Assembly: GCA_902470095.1 (NCBI GenBank)
Contig: CABRFG010000002.1
Coordinates: 1-64,000, forward strand
Source of the DNA: an uncultured Collinsella sp.
GTDB lineage: Bacteria; Actinomycetota; Coriobacteriia; Coriobacteriales; Coriobacteriaceae
Length of the DNA: 64,000 nt
Direction: 5' to 3'
Both the position numbers and the translations under genes were made by a program. This document shows positions 30,870 to 38,971 of this stretch, one piece after another; positions within the stretch are counted from its first letter, which is position 1, and every line of letters starts with the position of its first letter. Below the pieces are notes generated by a model. That model saw only the letters and a list, made by a program, of their open reading frames with translations. It was not told the DNA's origin and did not search any database.

Positions 30870-32723
30870 ATGCCGCTTTTCTCGCAACATACCGCCCGGT
30901 TCTCGCCGGACGTTCCCTTGGAGGGCACTAGCTCTCGCGAGCTGCTCAAGCGGTACCAGCCGCTCGAGACGCTTGCGACCGGCGGTTTTGGCTCCATCGA
31001 GATTTGCCGCGACACGCATCTGCGCCGTCGCGTGGCCATTAAGCGCATTCCCCTTATCAACGGCGCCGGCATGCCCGCCAGCGACATCATGGACGTGCTG
31101 CGCGAGGCGCACACTGCCGCCATGCTTCAACATCCCAACATCGTGCAGGTCATCGACTTTACGCACGACACAGCCTATGCCTACCTGGTTATGGAATATG
31201 TCGATGGCATGTCGCTGGCCGAGTTTTTGCACCGCGCGGACGGCCACTCACTTACCTTTGACGAGGCCGCGGCCATTGCCGATGCCCTGGGCCAGGCGCT
31301 CACCTTCGCCCACAGTAACGGCGTACTCCACCTGGACATTAAGCCCGCCAACGTGCTCATCGACCACTCGGGCAATGTAAAGCTCACCGACTTTGGCATG
31401 GCGCGACTGTCGTCTGCCGGTGGCTTTGGCGGCTCGCGCGGCGGCACCATCGGCTACATGCCGCCCGAGCAGCTCGATATCGAGACCGGCACGGTCGACG
31501 AGCGCGCCGATGTCTTTGCCCTCGCCTGTGTGATCTACGAGGGCCTGTGCGGCAGCGCTCCCTTTATGGCGGCCACGCCCGCCGACTCGCTCGACCGCAT
31601 CATCGGCGGCGCCACCTATCCCAGCGATCTGATACCACACTTTCCCCCGGGAGCCGAGAGCGCGCTCATGAGCGCGCTCTCCCCCACGCCGCAGGACCGC
31701 CCCAACAGCATCGAGGCATTTTGCGACCAGCTCCTTGCCGGTCTGGGCAGCGTGCGCGAGGGCCGTCGCAGCCTGGAGCAAATGGTTGGCGAGCTTTCGG
31801 ATGACGAGCAGGAGCTCGACGATATCGAGCCGTCGCACTACGAGGACGACGCCATCGAGGTCGACCCCGCACTCGGCTGGGCGGGCACGCGCTGGAGCCA
31901 TGCGCGCGACTACACCATGCGCGCTATCTCGGCGCTAGCGTGCGGCACCTTTAGCTTTTTGCTGATGCAAACGGCCGGGGTCGCGGCGCTTCCCGGCCTG
32001 GTCATTGCGGCTATCGCGATCGGAGCGGCGGCTGGCCTGGCCCCCCAGATCGGCTCGGCCATCTCGGCTGTGGGCTTTTTGGTGCTCATGGCCAACGCCA
32101 CCATGCAGGCGCAGGGTATCCTGTCGATGTTGCCGGTCGCGGTGATCTTTGCCGCTGCCATGTCCGGTTGGTGGATCGCCTGGGGTCGCACCGAGGCTGC
32201 CGCGAGCGCCGCGCTCGCCTGTGCACTCGCGCTTGGCTGTCTGACCGGCAATACCTTCCTGGCAGCTGGGGTCGCCGCCGGCGTCGCGTCATTTTGGCTC
32301 GGCCCGGCAAGCGCCGCCGCGGCAACGGGCATGGGCGCGCTTTTTGCCCGTCTGGCCACGGTCGCGCTTTCAGCCGGAGGCGTGCTGGGGCTCGGTAACG
32401 TTGCCGCAGCGCTGGGAGATCCGCTCCTTTGGACTGCCTTTGGGCTGATCGCGGCAACTGCCGCAGCGTCATCCGCGCTGCTCAATGCCCATGCCAAGCG
32501 TGCCGACCAGGGCTCAAACCTTGCCGCAATCGCCGCCATCGCTGTCACCGGCATCGGCTGCGCAGCGGCGTCCTGTCTTGCACACCATATGGAAATTGCC
32601 AGCCTTGCAGCCGCGGTCGTCGCCAAGGCGGCGGTTGCGGGAATCCTATCCTCTATAATCGTTGGGATATGCCTATATTTGCTCGGATACCAAAGAACCT
32701 ATACGGAGAGTGATCTTTCGTGA
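30870..32723 (+). CDS. Ser/Thr protein kinase with multi-pass membrane domain
   Basis: A 617-aa protein. The kinase domain (about 25-280) has the glycine loop LATGGFGSIEI, VAIKRIP, the catalytic loop HLDIKPANVLI (Leu replaces the usual Arg of HRD, so activation-loop control may differ), LTDFGMARL and YMPPEQL. An acidic linker (about 300-335) leads to about eight to ten hydrophobic segments (350-610), rich in Ala and Gly. The ATG at 30870 is preceded by GAGG. It overlaps the next gene (fhaA-like) by four bases and so heads the cell-wall signalling cluster, a position without a match in the mycobacterial layout. Confidence 0.9.
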   Translation: MPLFSQHTARFSPDVPLEGTSSRELLKRYQPLETLATGGFGSIEICRDTHLRRRVAIKRIPLINGAGMPASDIMDVLREAHTAAMLQHPNIVQVIDFTHDTAYAYLVMEYVDGMSLAEFLHRADGHSLTFDEAAAIADALGQALTFAHSNGVLHLDIKPANVLIDHSGNVKLTDFGMARLSSAGGFGGSRGGTIGYMPPEQLDIETGTVDERADVFALACVIYEGLCGSAPFMAATPADSLDRIIGGATYPSDLIPHFPPGAESALMSALSPTPQDRPNSIEAFCDQLLAGLGSVREGRRSLEQMVGELSDDEQELDDIEPSHYEDDAIEVDPALGWAGTRWSHARDYTMRAISALACGTFSFLLMQTAGVAALPGLVIAAIAIGAAAGLAPQIGSAISAVGFLVLMANATMQAQGILSMLPVAVIFAAAMSGWWIAWGRTEAAASAALACALALGCLTGNTFLAAGVAAGVASFWLGPASAAAATGMGALFARLATVALSAGGVLGLGNVAAALGDPLLWTAFGLIAATAAASSALLNAHAKRADQGSNLAAIAAIAVTGIGCAAASCLAHHMEIASLAAAVVAKAAVAGILSSIIVGICLYLLGYQRTYTESDLS

Positions 32724-33733
32724 ACTTCCTGAACATCTTCGAGGACCACGTGGCCGGCATCTTCGGTGCCACCCGTGCCCCGTTCTCCTTTAAGAAGCTT
32801 GCCAAGCAGGCCGCTCGCGACATGGAGGATCAGACTCTGGTGATTAACGGCGTCAACACGGCGCCGGCACTCTATACCATCCTTATCGCCGCCGACGACG
32901 ATCCCATGCTCGCCCCGTTCTACCCCGAGCTTTCGCGCGAGGTCCGCGAGTTTGTGAAGGCGCAGGCCGAAAAGCGCCGCTATGTCTTTGTCGGCGAGCC
33001 CCTCGTGCGCTTTATGATCGATCCGCAGCTGCGCGCCGGCAAGTTCTCGGTCTTTGCCGAGAACGTCGATGCCCCCACGCTCGGCCGCCTGTACGAAGAA
33101 GAGCGCGCCTATCAAAACGGCCTGGGCCAGAACAACTCCGCGGCAAGCCGTGCCGCCAGCGCCCCGCGCGCCGGCCAGCAGCAGTTTGCTGCCCCGCAAC
33201 AGCAGCGCCCCGCCGCCATGCCCCAGCAGCAGCCGACGCCTCGCGCCGCCGCTCCCGACCCGCTTGCCGTGGCAGACCCCTTCGCGCCTAGCGTCCCCGA
33301 CCCCGCCGCCGCACCCATCCCGGTGCCTCAGACCGTCTCGCGCGACGCGCTTGCCGGCATGGGCGGAGCCGCCGCGACCGGTGCCGCCGTGGGCCTAGGC
33401 GCTGCAGCCGGCATCGCCTCCAACATGGCGAGCACTCGCGCCCCGCAGCGCCCGCTCGCCCAGCTCGTCGACGTCGTGAGCGGCGAGAGCCATAGCATCA
33501 CCTCCGCACAGGTGACCATCGGTCGCGAGCGCTCAGTTTCCGACATTGCCCTGCGCGACCCCAACGTGTCGCGCCGCCACGCCCAGCTCACCTTTACGGG
33601 CTCGGATTGGTCGATCGAGGACCTCAATTCCACCAACGGCACGCTCGTCAACAACCGCCGCATTACGCGCTGCCCGCTGCGCAACGGCGATCTGCTGACG
33701 TTTGGCCTGAGTACCTTTGAATTTAGGGGATAG
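32720..33733 (+). CDS. fhaA: FhaA-like protein (DUF3662 and FHA domains)
   Basis: A 337-aa protein. The first ~125 residues match the DUF3662/FhaA N-terminal domain (MNFLNIFEDHVAGIFG, VINGVNTAPALYTI). A Gln/Pro/Ala-rich linker (130-235) follows, then an FHA domain (about 250-337) with TIGRERSVSDI, NVSRRHAQL and STNGTLVNN. In actinobacteria FhaA reads phosphothreonines on cell-wall proteins such as MviN and is controlled by PknB. GTG start, coupled by overlap to the upstream kinase. Confidence 0.93.
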   Translation: MNFLNIFEDHVAGIFGATRAPFSFKKLAKQAARDMEDQTLVINGVNTAPALYTILIAADDDPMLAPFYPELSREVREFVKAQAEKRRYVFVGEPLVRFMIDPQLRAGKFSVFAENVDAPTLGRLYEEERAYQNGLGQNNSAASRAASAPRAGQQQFAAPQQQRPAAMPQQQPTPRAAAPDPLAVADPFAPSVPDPAAAPIPVPQTVSRDALAGMGGAAATGAAVGLGAAAGIASNMASTRAPQRPLAQLVDVVSGESHSITSAQVTIGRERSVSDIALRDPNVSRRHAQLTFTGSDWSIEDLNSTNGTLVNNRRITRCPLRNGDLLTFGLSTFEFRG

Positions 33734-33739
33734 TCGCTT

Positions 33740-34156
33740 ATGAACATCGATATCGTCCTTTTTGCAGGCCGCATCGTCCTGGTCGCCCTGCTCTATATCT
33801 TCTTGTTCGCCGTCATGAAGACCGGCGTGGGACTTGTGCGCGGGCAGCGCCGCGACTCGGCTATCTGGACGATTGATGTGGACAAGGGTCCGCGCGGTAT
33901 CCGCGGCATCCACGTAGACATGCTCGGCCCCGTCATCGTCGGTCGCTCGCCATCTTCGGACATCTGCATCAACGAACCGTTCGTCTCGGCCTCGCATGCG
34001 CGCTTTTCGCTGCAGGGCCCGGCGCTCATCATCGAGGACCTCAACTCACTTAACGGCACGCTCGTCAACGGCCGCCAGCTCGTGGAGCCCGCGACGCTGC
34101 GTGAGGGCGACGAAGTCCAGATTGGCGACGTGGTCATGAAGGTGAACCGTCGATGA
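33740..34156 (+). CDS. fhaB: FhaB-like membrane-anchored FHA protein
   Basis: A 138-aa protein with one N-terminal membrane helix (about 7-27) and a cytosolic FHA domain (about 60-138): VIVGRSPSSDICI, VSASHARFSL and LNSLNGTLVNG. FhaB in this operon position interacts with phosphorylated PknB or the SEDS-PBP machinery in actinobacteria. It overlaps the phosphatase start by four bases. Confidence 0.93.
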   Translation: MNIDIVLFAGRIVLVALLYIFLFAVMKTGVGLVRGQRRDSAIWTIDVDKGPRGIRGIHVDMLGPVIVGRSPSSDICINEPFVSASHARFSLQGPALIIEDLNSLNGTLVNGRQLVEPATLREGDEVQIGDVVMKVNRR

Positions 34157-35952
34157 TCGACGAGGAGAACAAGTCCGCAACCATGACCGAGGCACCGGCT
34201 GCCGCCGCAGCTGCACCGGCCCACGCCGCTCCGGCGGGCTCCGCACCCGTGGAACCCGAGGACACCGTGTTCTCCCTGCCTCTTTCGCATGTAACGCATG
34301 ATATTTCGGATCTCGCCGATAACGAGGACGAAGAGGATGCCGCAGCGGCGCCCATCGGCGCACATGCTGCGGAACAGCCCACAGCGCCCGAAGCAGCCCC
34401 GGCGCCGGCTCACTTTGCAGAGCCCGTCGCCGCGGCAATCAACGAGAGCGCTGCGGTGTTTGCGGCACCCGAGCCCGCCGCGCCGGCGTATCCCATAGCC
34501 CCGGCATCCGAGGTTGCGCCCGCGTCTACGCCGGCGCCCGAGCCTATAGACGTCAGCCCGCAAGACGACGAGTCGACCGCCCGCGTTTCCGAGGAGCCCG
34601 ACTCCCCGGACACCGGTGATTCCGAATCAAACGCCGAGACCGACACCGTCTCTCCCGGTGACACCGCCGAGATCGACGTTGCTGCCGTTGAGGCCAAGCT
34701 CAAAGACCCCGGCTCGACCATGAGCTTTGAGCCCCTGACCGAGGAGCGCATCGAGACCGACTCGACCTATGATGCCGGCACCACCACGCAACTTATGTGG
34801 GGCGCCCGCTCCGACGTTGGCTGCGTGCGCCCGCACAATGAGGATTCCTACCTGGTGCAGTCGCCGCTCTTTTGCGTATGCGACGGCATGGGTGGTCACG
34901 CTGCCGGCGAGGTAGCCTCTTCCATCGCCGTCGAGACTATTGCCAAGACGGCCCCACAGTCCGCCGACGCAGCACGCCTGGCCGCAGCCGTCGAGGCAGC
35001 CAACGCCGCCGTAATCGAGGCGGCCCTGAACGGCCTGGGCAAGCCCGGCATGGGCTGCACAGCCACCTGCGCCTACATCGAAAACGACACGCTCGCCATC
35101 GCCCACGTGGGCGACTCTCGCGCCTATCTGCTCCACGAGGGCACGCTCATCCGCGTGACCCGCGACCACTCCTACGTTGAGGAGCTCGTGGACGCCGGCG
35201 AGATCACGGCAGACGAGGCTCGCGTCCACCCCAACCGTTCGGTCATCACCCGCGCACTGGGCTCGGACCCCGCCATGTATGCCGACCACTTCACTCTGCA
35301 TATCGAGGAAGGCGACCGCCTGATCCTGTGCTCCGACGGCCTCTCGAGCATGATTCCCGATAGCGATATCGAGAACATCGCCACACAGTCCTCAACCGCG
35401 CAAATCTGCGTCGACAACCTAGTGGACGCGGCGCTTGCCGCCGGCGGCCACGACAACGTGACCGTAGTAGTCGTTGACCTGGTTGACGATGGCGTCATGC
35501 GCGAGGCGCAACGCGTGCGTCGCCGCAACGTTACCATCGCCGCCATCCTGGCCCTCGTCTTTGTGCTGGCAGCTGGCATCTGGGCCTACACGGGTGTCAC
35601 CGGCTCGTACTACCTGGGTACCTACCAGGGCAATGTCGCCGTCTGGCGCGGCCTGCCCGGCAAGCCACTCGGACTCAAGCTCCACTGGCTCGAAAGCGAA
35701 ACCAGCATCAAGCTGTCCGACCTGCCCGAAGACACGCAAAACCGCCTCAAGGCGGGCATTCCGCAAACAAGTGTCGACGATGCGCAGGACACGATATCCA
35801 AGTACCGCCACCAGATCGACGAGGAGCAGACCCGCCAGGTGATCGACGCGCAAACGATTCGCGACAACACCAATCAGGGATCGGCCTCCGAATCAGATTC
35901 CGAGAAAACCGCCGAACAGTCCGCCGAGGCCGAAGCCTCCGATAAGAATTAG
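34153..35952 (+). CDS. pstP: PP2C-family Ser/Thr phosphatase (PstP/Stp)
   Basis: A 599-aa protein. The PP2C domain (about 213-445) has the metal ligands in VRPHNEDSYLV, CDGMGGHAAGE (Asp near 244), VGDSRAYL, LCSDGLSSM and GGHDNVTVVVV. A membrane helix (about 459-478) and a ~120-residue extracellular part follow. It removes phosphate from PknB and its substrates. Unusual is the ~210-residue N-terminal extension, very rich in Ala, Pro and Glu, absent from typical PstP. Translationally coupled with fhaB. Confidence 0.94.
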   Translation: MIDEENKSATMTEAPAAAAAAPAHAAPAGSAPVEPEDTVFSLPLSHVTHDISDLADNEDEEDAAAAPIGAHAAEQPTAPEAAPAPAHFAEPVAAAINESAAVFAAPEPAAPAYPIAPASEVAPASTPAPEPIDVSPQDDESTARVSEEPDSPDTGDSESNAETDTVSPGDTAEIDVAAVEAKLKDPGSTMSFEPLTEERIETDSTYDAGTTTQLMWGARSDVGCVRPHNEDSYLVQSPLFCVCDGMGGHAAGEVASSIAVETIAKTAPQSADAARLAAAVEAANAAVIEAALNGLGKPGMGCTATCAYIENDTLAIAHVGDSRAYLLHEGTLIRVTRDHSYVEELVDAGEITADEARVHPNRSVITRALGSDPAMYADHFTLHIEEGDRLILCSDGLSSMIPDSDIENIATQSSTAQICVDNLVDAALAAGGHDNVTVVVVDLVDDGVMREAQRVRRRNVTIAAILALVFVLAAGIWAYTGVTGSYYLGTYQGNVAVWRGLPGKPLGLKLHWLESETSIKLSDLPEDTQNRLKAGIPQTSVDDAQDTISKYRHQIDEEQTRQVIDAQTIRDNTNQGSASESDSEKTAEQSAEAEASDKN

Positions 35953-35968
35953 AAAGGGAGTGCCGCTT

Positions 35969-38839
35969 ATGAGTCGCCGCAACACCGAGCTGCTCTTGCT
36001 CATCGCCTCGGCGTTCCCCGTCATCCTGCTGTATGCGATGTACGTCCTCACCGCGGGCGCTGCCATCTCCTTTGAGACGCTCGCCGTACCGATCGGCCTC
36101 TTTGCCGCCTTTGCCGCGGCCCACATTGCCGTGCGCATCTTGGCGCCCGGTGCCGACCCCGCCATCCTGCCCATCGTATTTATACTTTCGGGCATCGGCA
36201 TCACGTTCGTGACGCGTCTCGCCCCCGCTCTCGCCATCTCACAGCTCATCATCCTGTTTGTCTCGGTGGCGCTCATGGTGGGAACGCTTGCACTAGTCAA
36301 AAACCTCGACGTGGTCATGCGCTACAAGTACACCTTTGGCATCATCGGCATCATCCTGCTGATGCTGCCTATCTTTATCGGCACCACGATCTCGGGCTCC
36401 AAGCTGTGGATTCGCATCGCGGGCTTTACCATCCAGCCCGGCGAGTTCGCCAAGGTCTTTATCGTGCTGTTCCTGGCCGGGTACCTGGCCGAGAACCGCG
36501 AGCTGCTCTCCATCTCCAACCGCAAGATCTTGGGCTTTAAGATCCCTCGCCTGCGACTGCTACTGCCGTTGTTTGCCGTGTGGGGTGTGTGCCTGCTCGT
36601 CGTCGTCTTCGAACGCGACCTGGGTTCGGCCGTGCTGTTCTACACCATCTTCTTGCTGATGCTCTACGTTGCCACGGGGCGCTTTTCGTATGTCGTTATC
36701 GGCCTTGCGCTCTTAGCCGTTGGAGCCGTGGGCGCCTACAAGTTCCTGTCGCACGTTCAGGTGCGTTTCCAGGTTTGGGTCGATCCGTTTAAGGACGCCC
36801 AGGGTCAGGGCTACCAGATCGTCCAGTCGCTCTTCTCGCTTGCCGATGGCGGTCTGGTCGGTGTTGGCATCGGCAACGGCATGGCCAACAACATCCCTGT
36901 CGTCGAGTCCGACTTTATCTTCTCGGCTATCGGCGAGGAGATGGGCCTTTTGGGCGGCGGCGCCGTGCTCATCCTGTTTATGCTCTTTGCCGTGCGTGGC
37001 CTCACCACAGCCGCCCGCGCAAAGTCCGACCTCGCCGCCTTTAGTGCCACGGGCCTTACGGCCGCCATCAGCTTCCAGGCCTTCTTGATCGTTGGCGGCG
37101 TAACCCGCCTGATCCCGCTGACCGGCGTCACCCTGCCCTTTATGAGCCAGGGCGGCTCCTCTCTGCTGGCGAGCTTTATCATCGTCGCGCTCCTGCTGCG
37201 CGCCGGTGACGAGGCGACCGGACGCGAGGCCGAGCTTACCGGCACCGGCACCATGGCTGCCATCACCGATGATCAGGTCGCATCTGCCGCCGCCCCGACG
37301 GGCACGCGCTTTGCCACCTCGTCTTCCTACGGCAGCGGCAGCCATTCCGTCGGCTCGCGCATGCGCCGTCGCCTGCTCGACACGCCTGAATCCGGTGTAC
37401 TCGGCCGCGTGGCGCTCGCCAACCGTCTAACCCGTGCGGTGCTCGCCTTTACGGCGCTGTTCGCCATCCTTATCGGCAACCTCACCTATGTCCAGGTCAT
37501 TAAGGCCAAGGACTATCAGGACATGCCGACCAACAACCACACCATCGCCCGCTCCAAGTACATCCAGCGCGGTTCCATCATCACGTCCGACGGCGTGACG
37601 CTGGCCGAGTCGCTGCAACAGGAGGACGGCACCTACGTACGCTCCTACCCCAACGGTAACCTGGCAGCGCACGTGGTTGGCTACGTGAGCCAGCAGTATG
37701 GCACCACCGCCATCGAGAGCGTCATGAACGACACGCTCACCGGTTCTAAGGACTACTCCAGCTGGAACAACGCCATCGCGTCGCTCGCGGGCCAGACCCA
37801 GCCGGGCAACACCGCCAAGCTCACCATCGACTCGCGCATCCAGACGGCGGCCGAGCAGGCACTCAAGGGCTTTAAGGGCGCTGTAGTGGTCATCGACCCG
37901 CGTACCGGCGCGGTGCTCGCATGTGCCAGCTCGCCCACCTACGACAACACCAACATCGATGCCCTGCTGCAGACGGGCGGCGGCGAGGACGGCTCCATGT
38001 ACAATCGCGCCATGGACGCGCTGTACACGCCGGGCTCAACGTTTAAGGTCGTTACGCTTTCCGCGGCACTCGAGACCGGTACCGCCAGCCTTACCAGCAC
38101 CTACCAGGCGCCCGGCTCCATGGACATCGGCAACGCACCGGTCACCAACTATGCCAACGAGAGCTACGGCACCATCAGCCTGCAGCAGGCCTTTGCCGTG
38201 TCCTCCAACGTCGTCTTTGGCCAGGTGGCAAACGAAGTTGGCGCAAACACGCTCGTGCAGTTTGCCAACGCCTTTGGCTACGGCCAAAAGCTCGGCCAGG
38301 ACCTGACCTCCGCGGCCTCCATCATGGCCGACCCGTCGCTCATGACCGAGTGGGAGACCGCCTGGGCCGGCGCCGGCCAGCCTGTCGGCATGGACCATAC
38401 GCCCGGCCCGCAGACCACCGTCATGCAAAACGCCGTGATTGCCGCCGCCATCGCTAACAGCGGCGTGGTCATGGACCCGTACTTTGTAGCCCAGGTACTC
38501 GCCCCGGACGGAACCGTGGTCAAGACCACGCAGTCCCGCTCGCTGGGCCAGGCCGTCAGCTCCGCCACGGCCGACCAGGTCAAGCAGGCCATGCTTGCCG
38601 TCGTCCAGTCCGGCACCGGCACCGATGCCCAGATCCCAGGCGTCAAGGTCGCCGGCAAGACCGGCTCGGCCGAGACCGGCGGCACCAACGTCAACTCAAT
38701 GTTCGTTGGCTTTGCACCTTACGATTCACCCACGGTCGCCATCTCGGTGGCCTTGGAGGATTTCGACAAGCATGACGTCAAGGCCGCCAAGATCGCCGGC
38801 ATCGTCCTGACCGCGGCGCTTGCCGCACAGGGAGCGTGA
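35969..38839 (+). CDS. RodA-PbpA fusion: SEDS glycosyltransferase joined to class B PBP
   Basis: A 956-aa protein that combines two normally separate enzymes. Residues ~1-415 are a SEDS polymerase with about ten helices, SKLWIRI, GYQIVQSLFSLADGG, VESDFIFSAIGEEMG and the signature PLTGVTLPFMSQGGSS. A polar linker (~415-485) leads to a membrane helix (~490-510) and a penicillin-binding transpeptidase with catalytic PGSTFKV (Ser ~690), SSN (~745) and KTGSAE (~897). It should both polymerise glycan from lipid II and cross-link it outside the membrane. I chose the ATG at 35969 with AAGGGAG eight bases upstream. No internal stop or restart separates the halves. In most actinobacteria rodA and pbpA are adjacent separate genes in this same place. 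Confidence 0.93.
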   Translation: MSRRNTELLLLIASAFPVILLYAMYVLTAGAAISFETLAVPIGLFAAFAAAHIAVRILAPGADPAILPIVFILSGIGITFVTRLAPALAISQLIILFVSVALMVGTLALVKNLDVVMRYKYTFGIIGIILLMLPIFIGTTISGSKLWIRIAGFTIQPGEFAKVFIVLFLAGYLAENRELLSISNRKILGFKIPRLRLLLPLFAVWGVCLLVVVFERDLGSAVLFYTIFLLMLYVATGRFSYVVIGLALLAVGAVGAYKFLSHVQVRFQVWVDPFKDAQGQGYQIVQSLFSLADGGLVGVGIGNGMANNIPVVESDFIFSAIGEEMGLLGGGAVLILFMLFAVRGLTTAARAKSDLAAFSATGLTAAISFQAFLIVGGVTRLIPLTGVTLPFMSQGGSSLLASFIIVALLLRAGDEATGREAELTGTGTMAAITDDQVASAAAPTGTRFATSSSYGSGSHSVGSRMRRRLLDTPESGVLGRVALANRLTRAVLAFTALFAILIGNLTYVQVIKAKDYQDMPTNNHTIARSKYIQRGSIITSDGVTLAESLQQEDGTYVRSYPNGNLAAHVVGYVSQQYGTTAIESVMNDTLTGSKDYSSWNNAIASLAGQTQPGNTAKLTIDSRIQTAAEQALKGFKGAVVVIDPRTGAVLACASSPTYDNTNIDALLQTGGGEDGSMYNRAMDALYTPGSTFKVVTLSAALETGTASLTSTYQAPGSMDIGNAPVTNYANESYGTISLQQAFAVSSNVVFGQVANEVGANTLVQFANAFGYGQKLGQDLTSAASIMADPSLMTEWETAWAGAGQPVGMDHTPGPQTTVMQNAVIAAAIANSGVVMDPYFVAQVLAPDGTVVKTTQSRSLGQAVSSATADQVKQAMLAVVQSGTGTDAQIPGVKVAGKTGSAETGGTNVNSMFVGFAPYDSPTVAISVALEDFDKHDVKAAKIAGIVLTAALAAQGA

Positions 38840-38971
38840 TGCCCATGATCGAATCGGACACCCGAGGCGCGCCGCGGCCGAAGAGTTAGCGGCAACGCGC
38901 CACACGGCCCCAGCGGCCACATCGTAGGTACTACACACATCGTTGAGCGAATAGTTATGTTAGGAGCAGGA

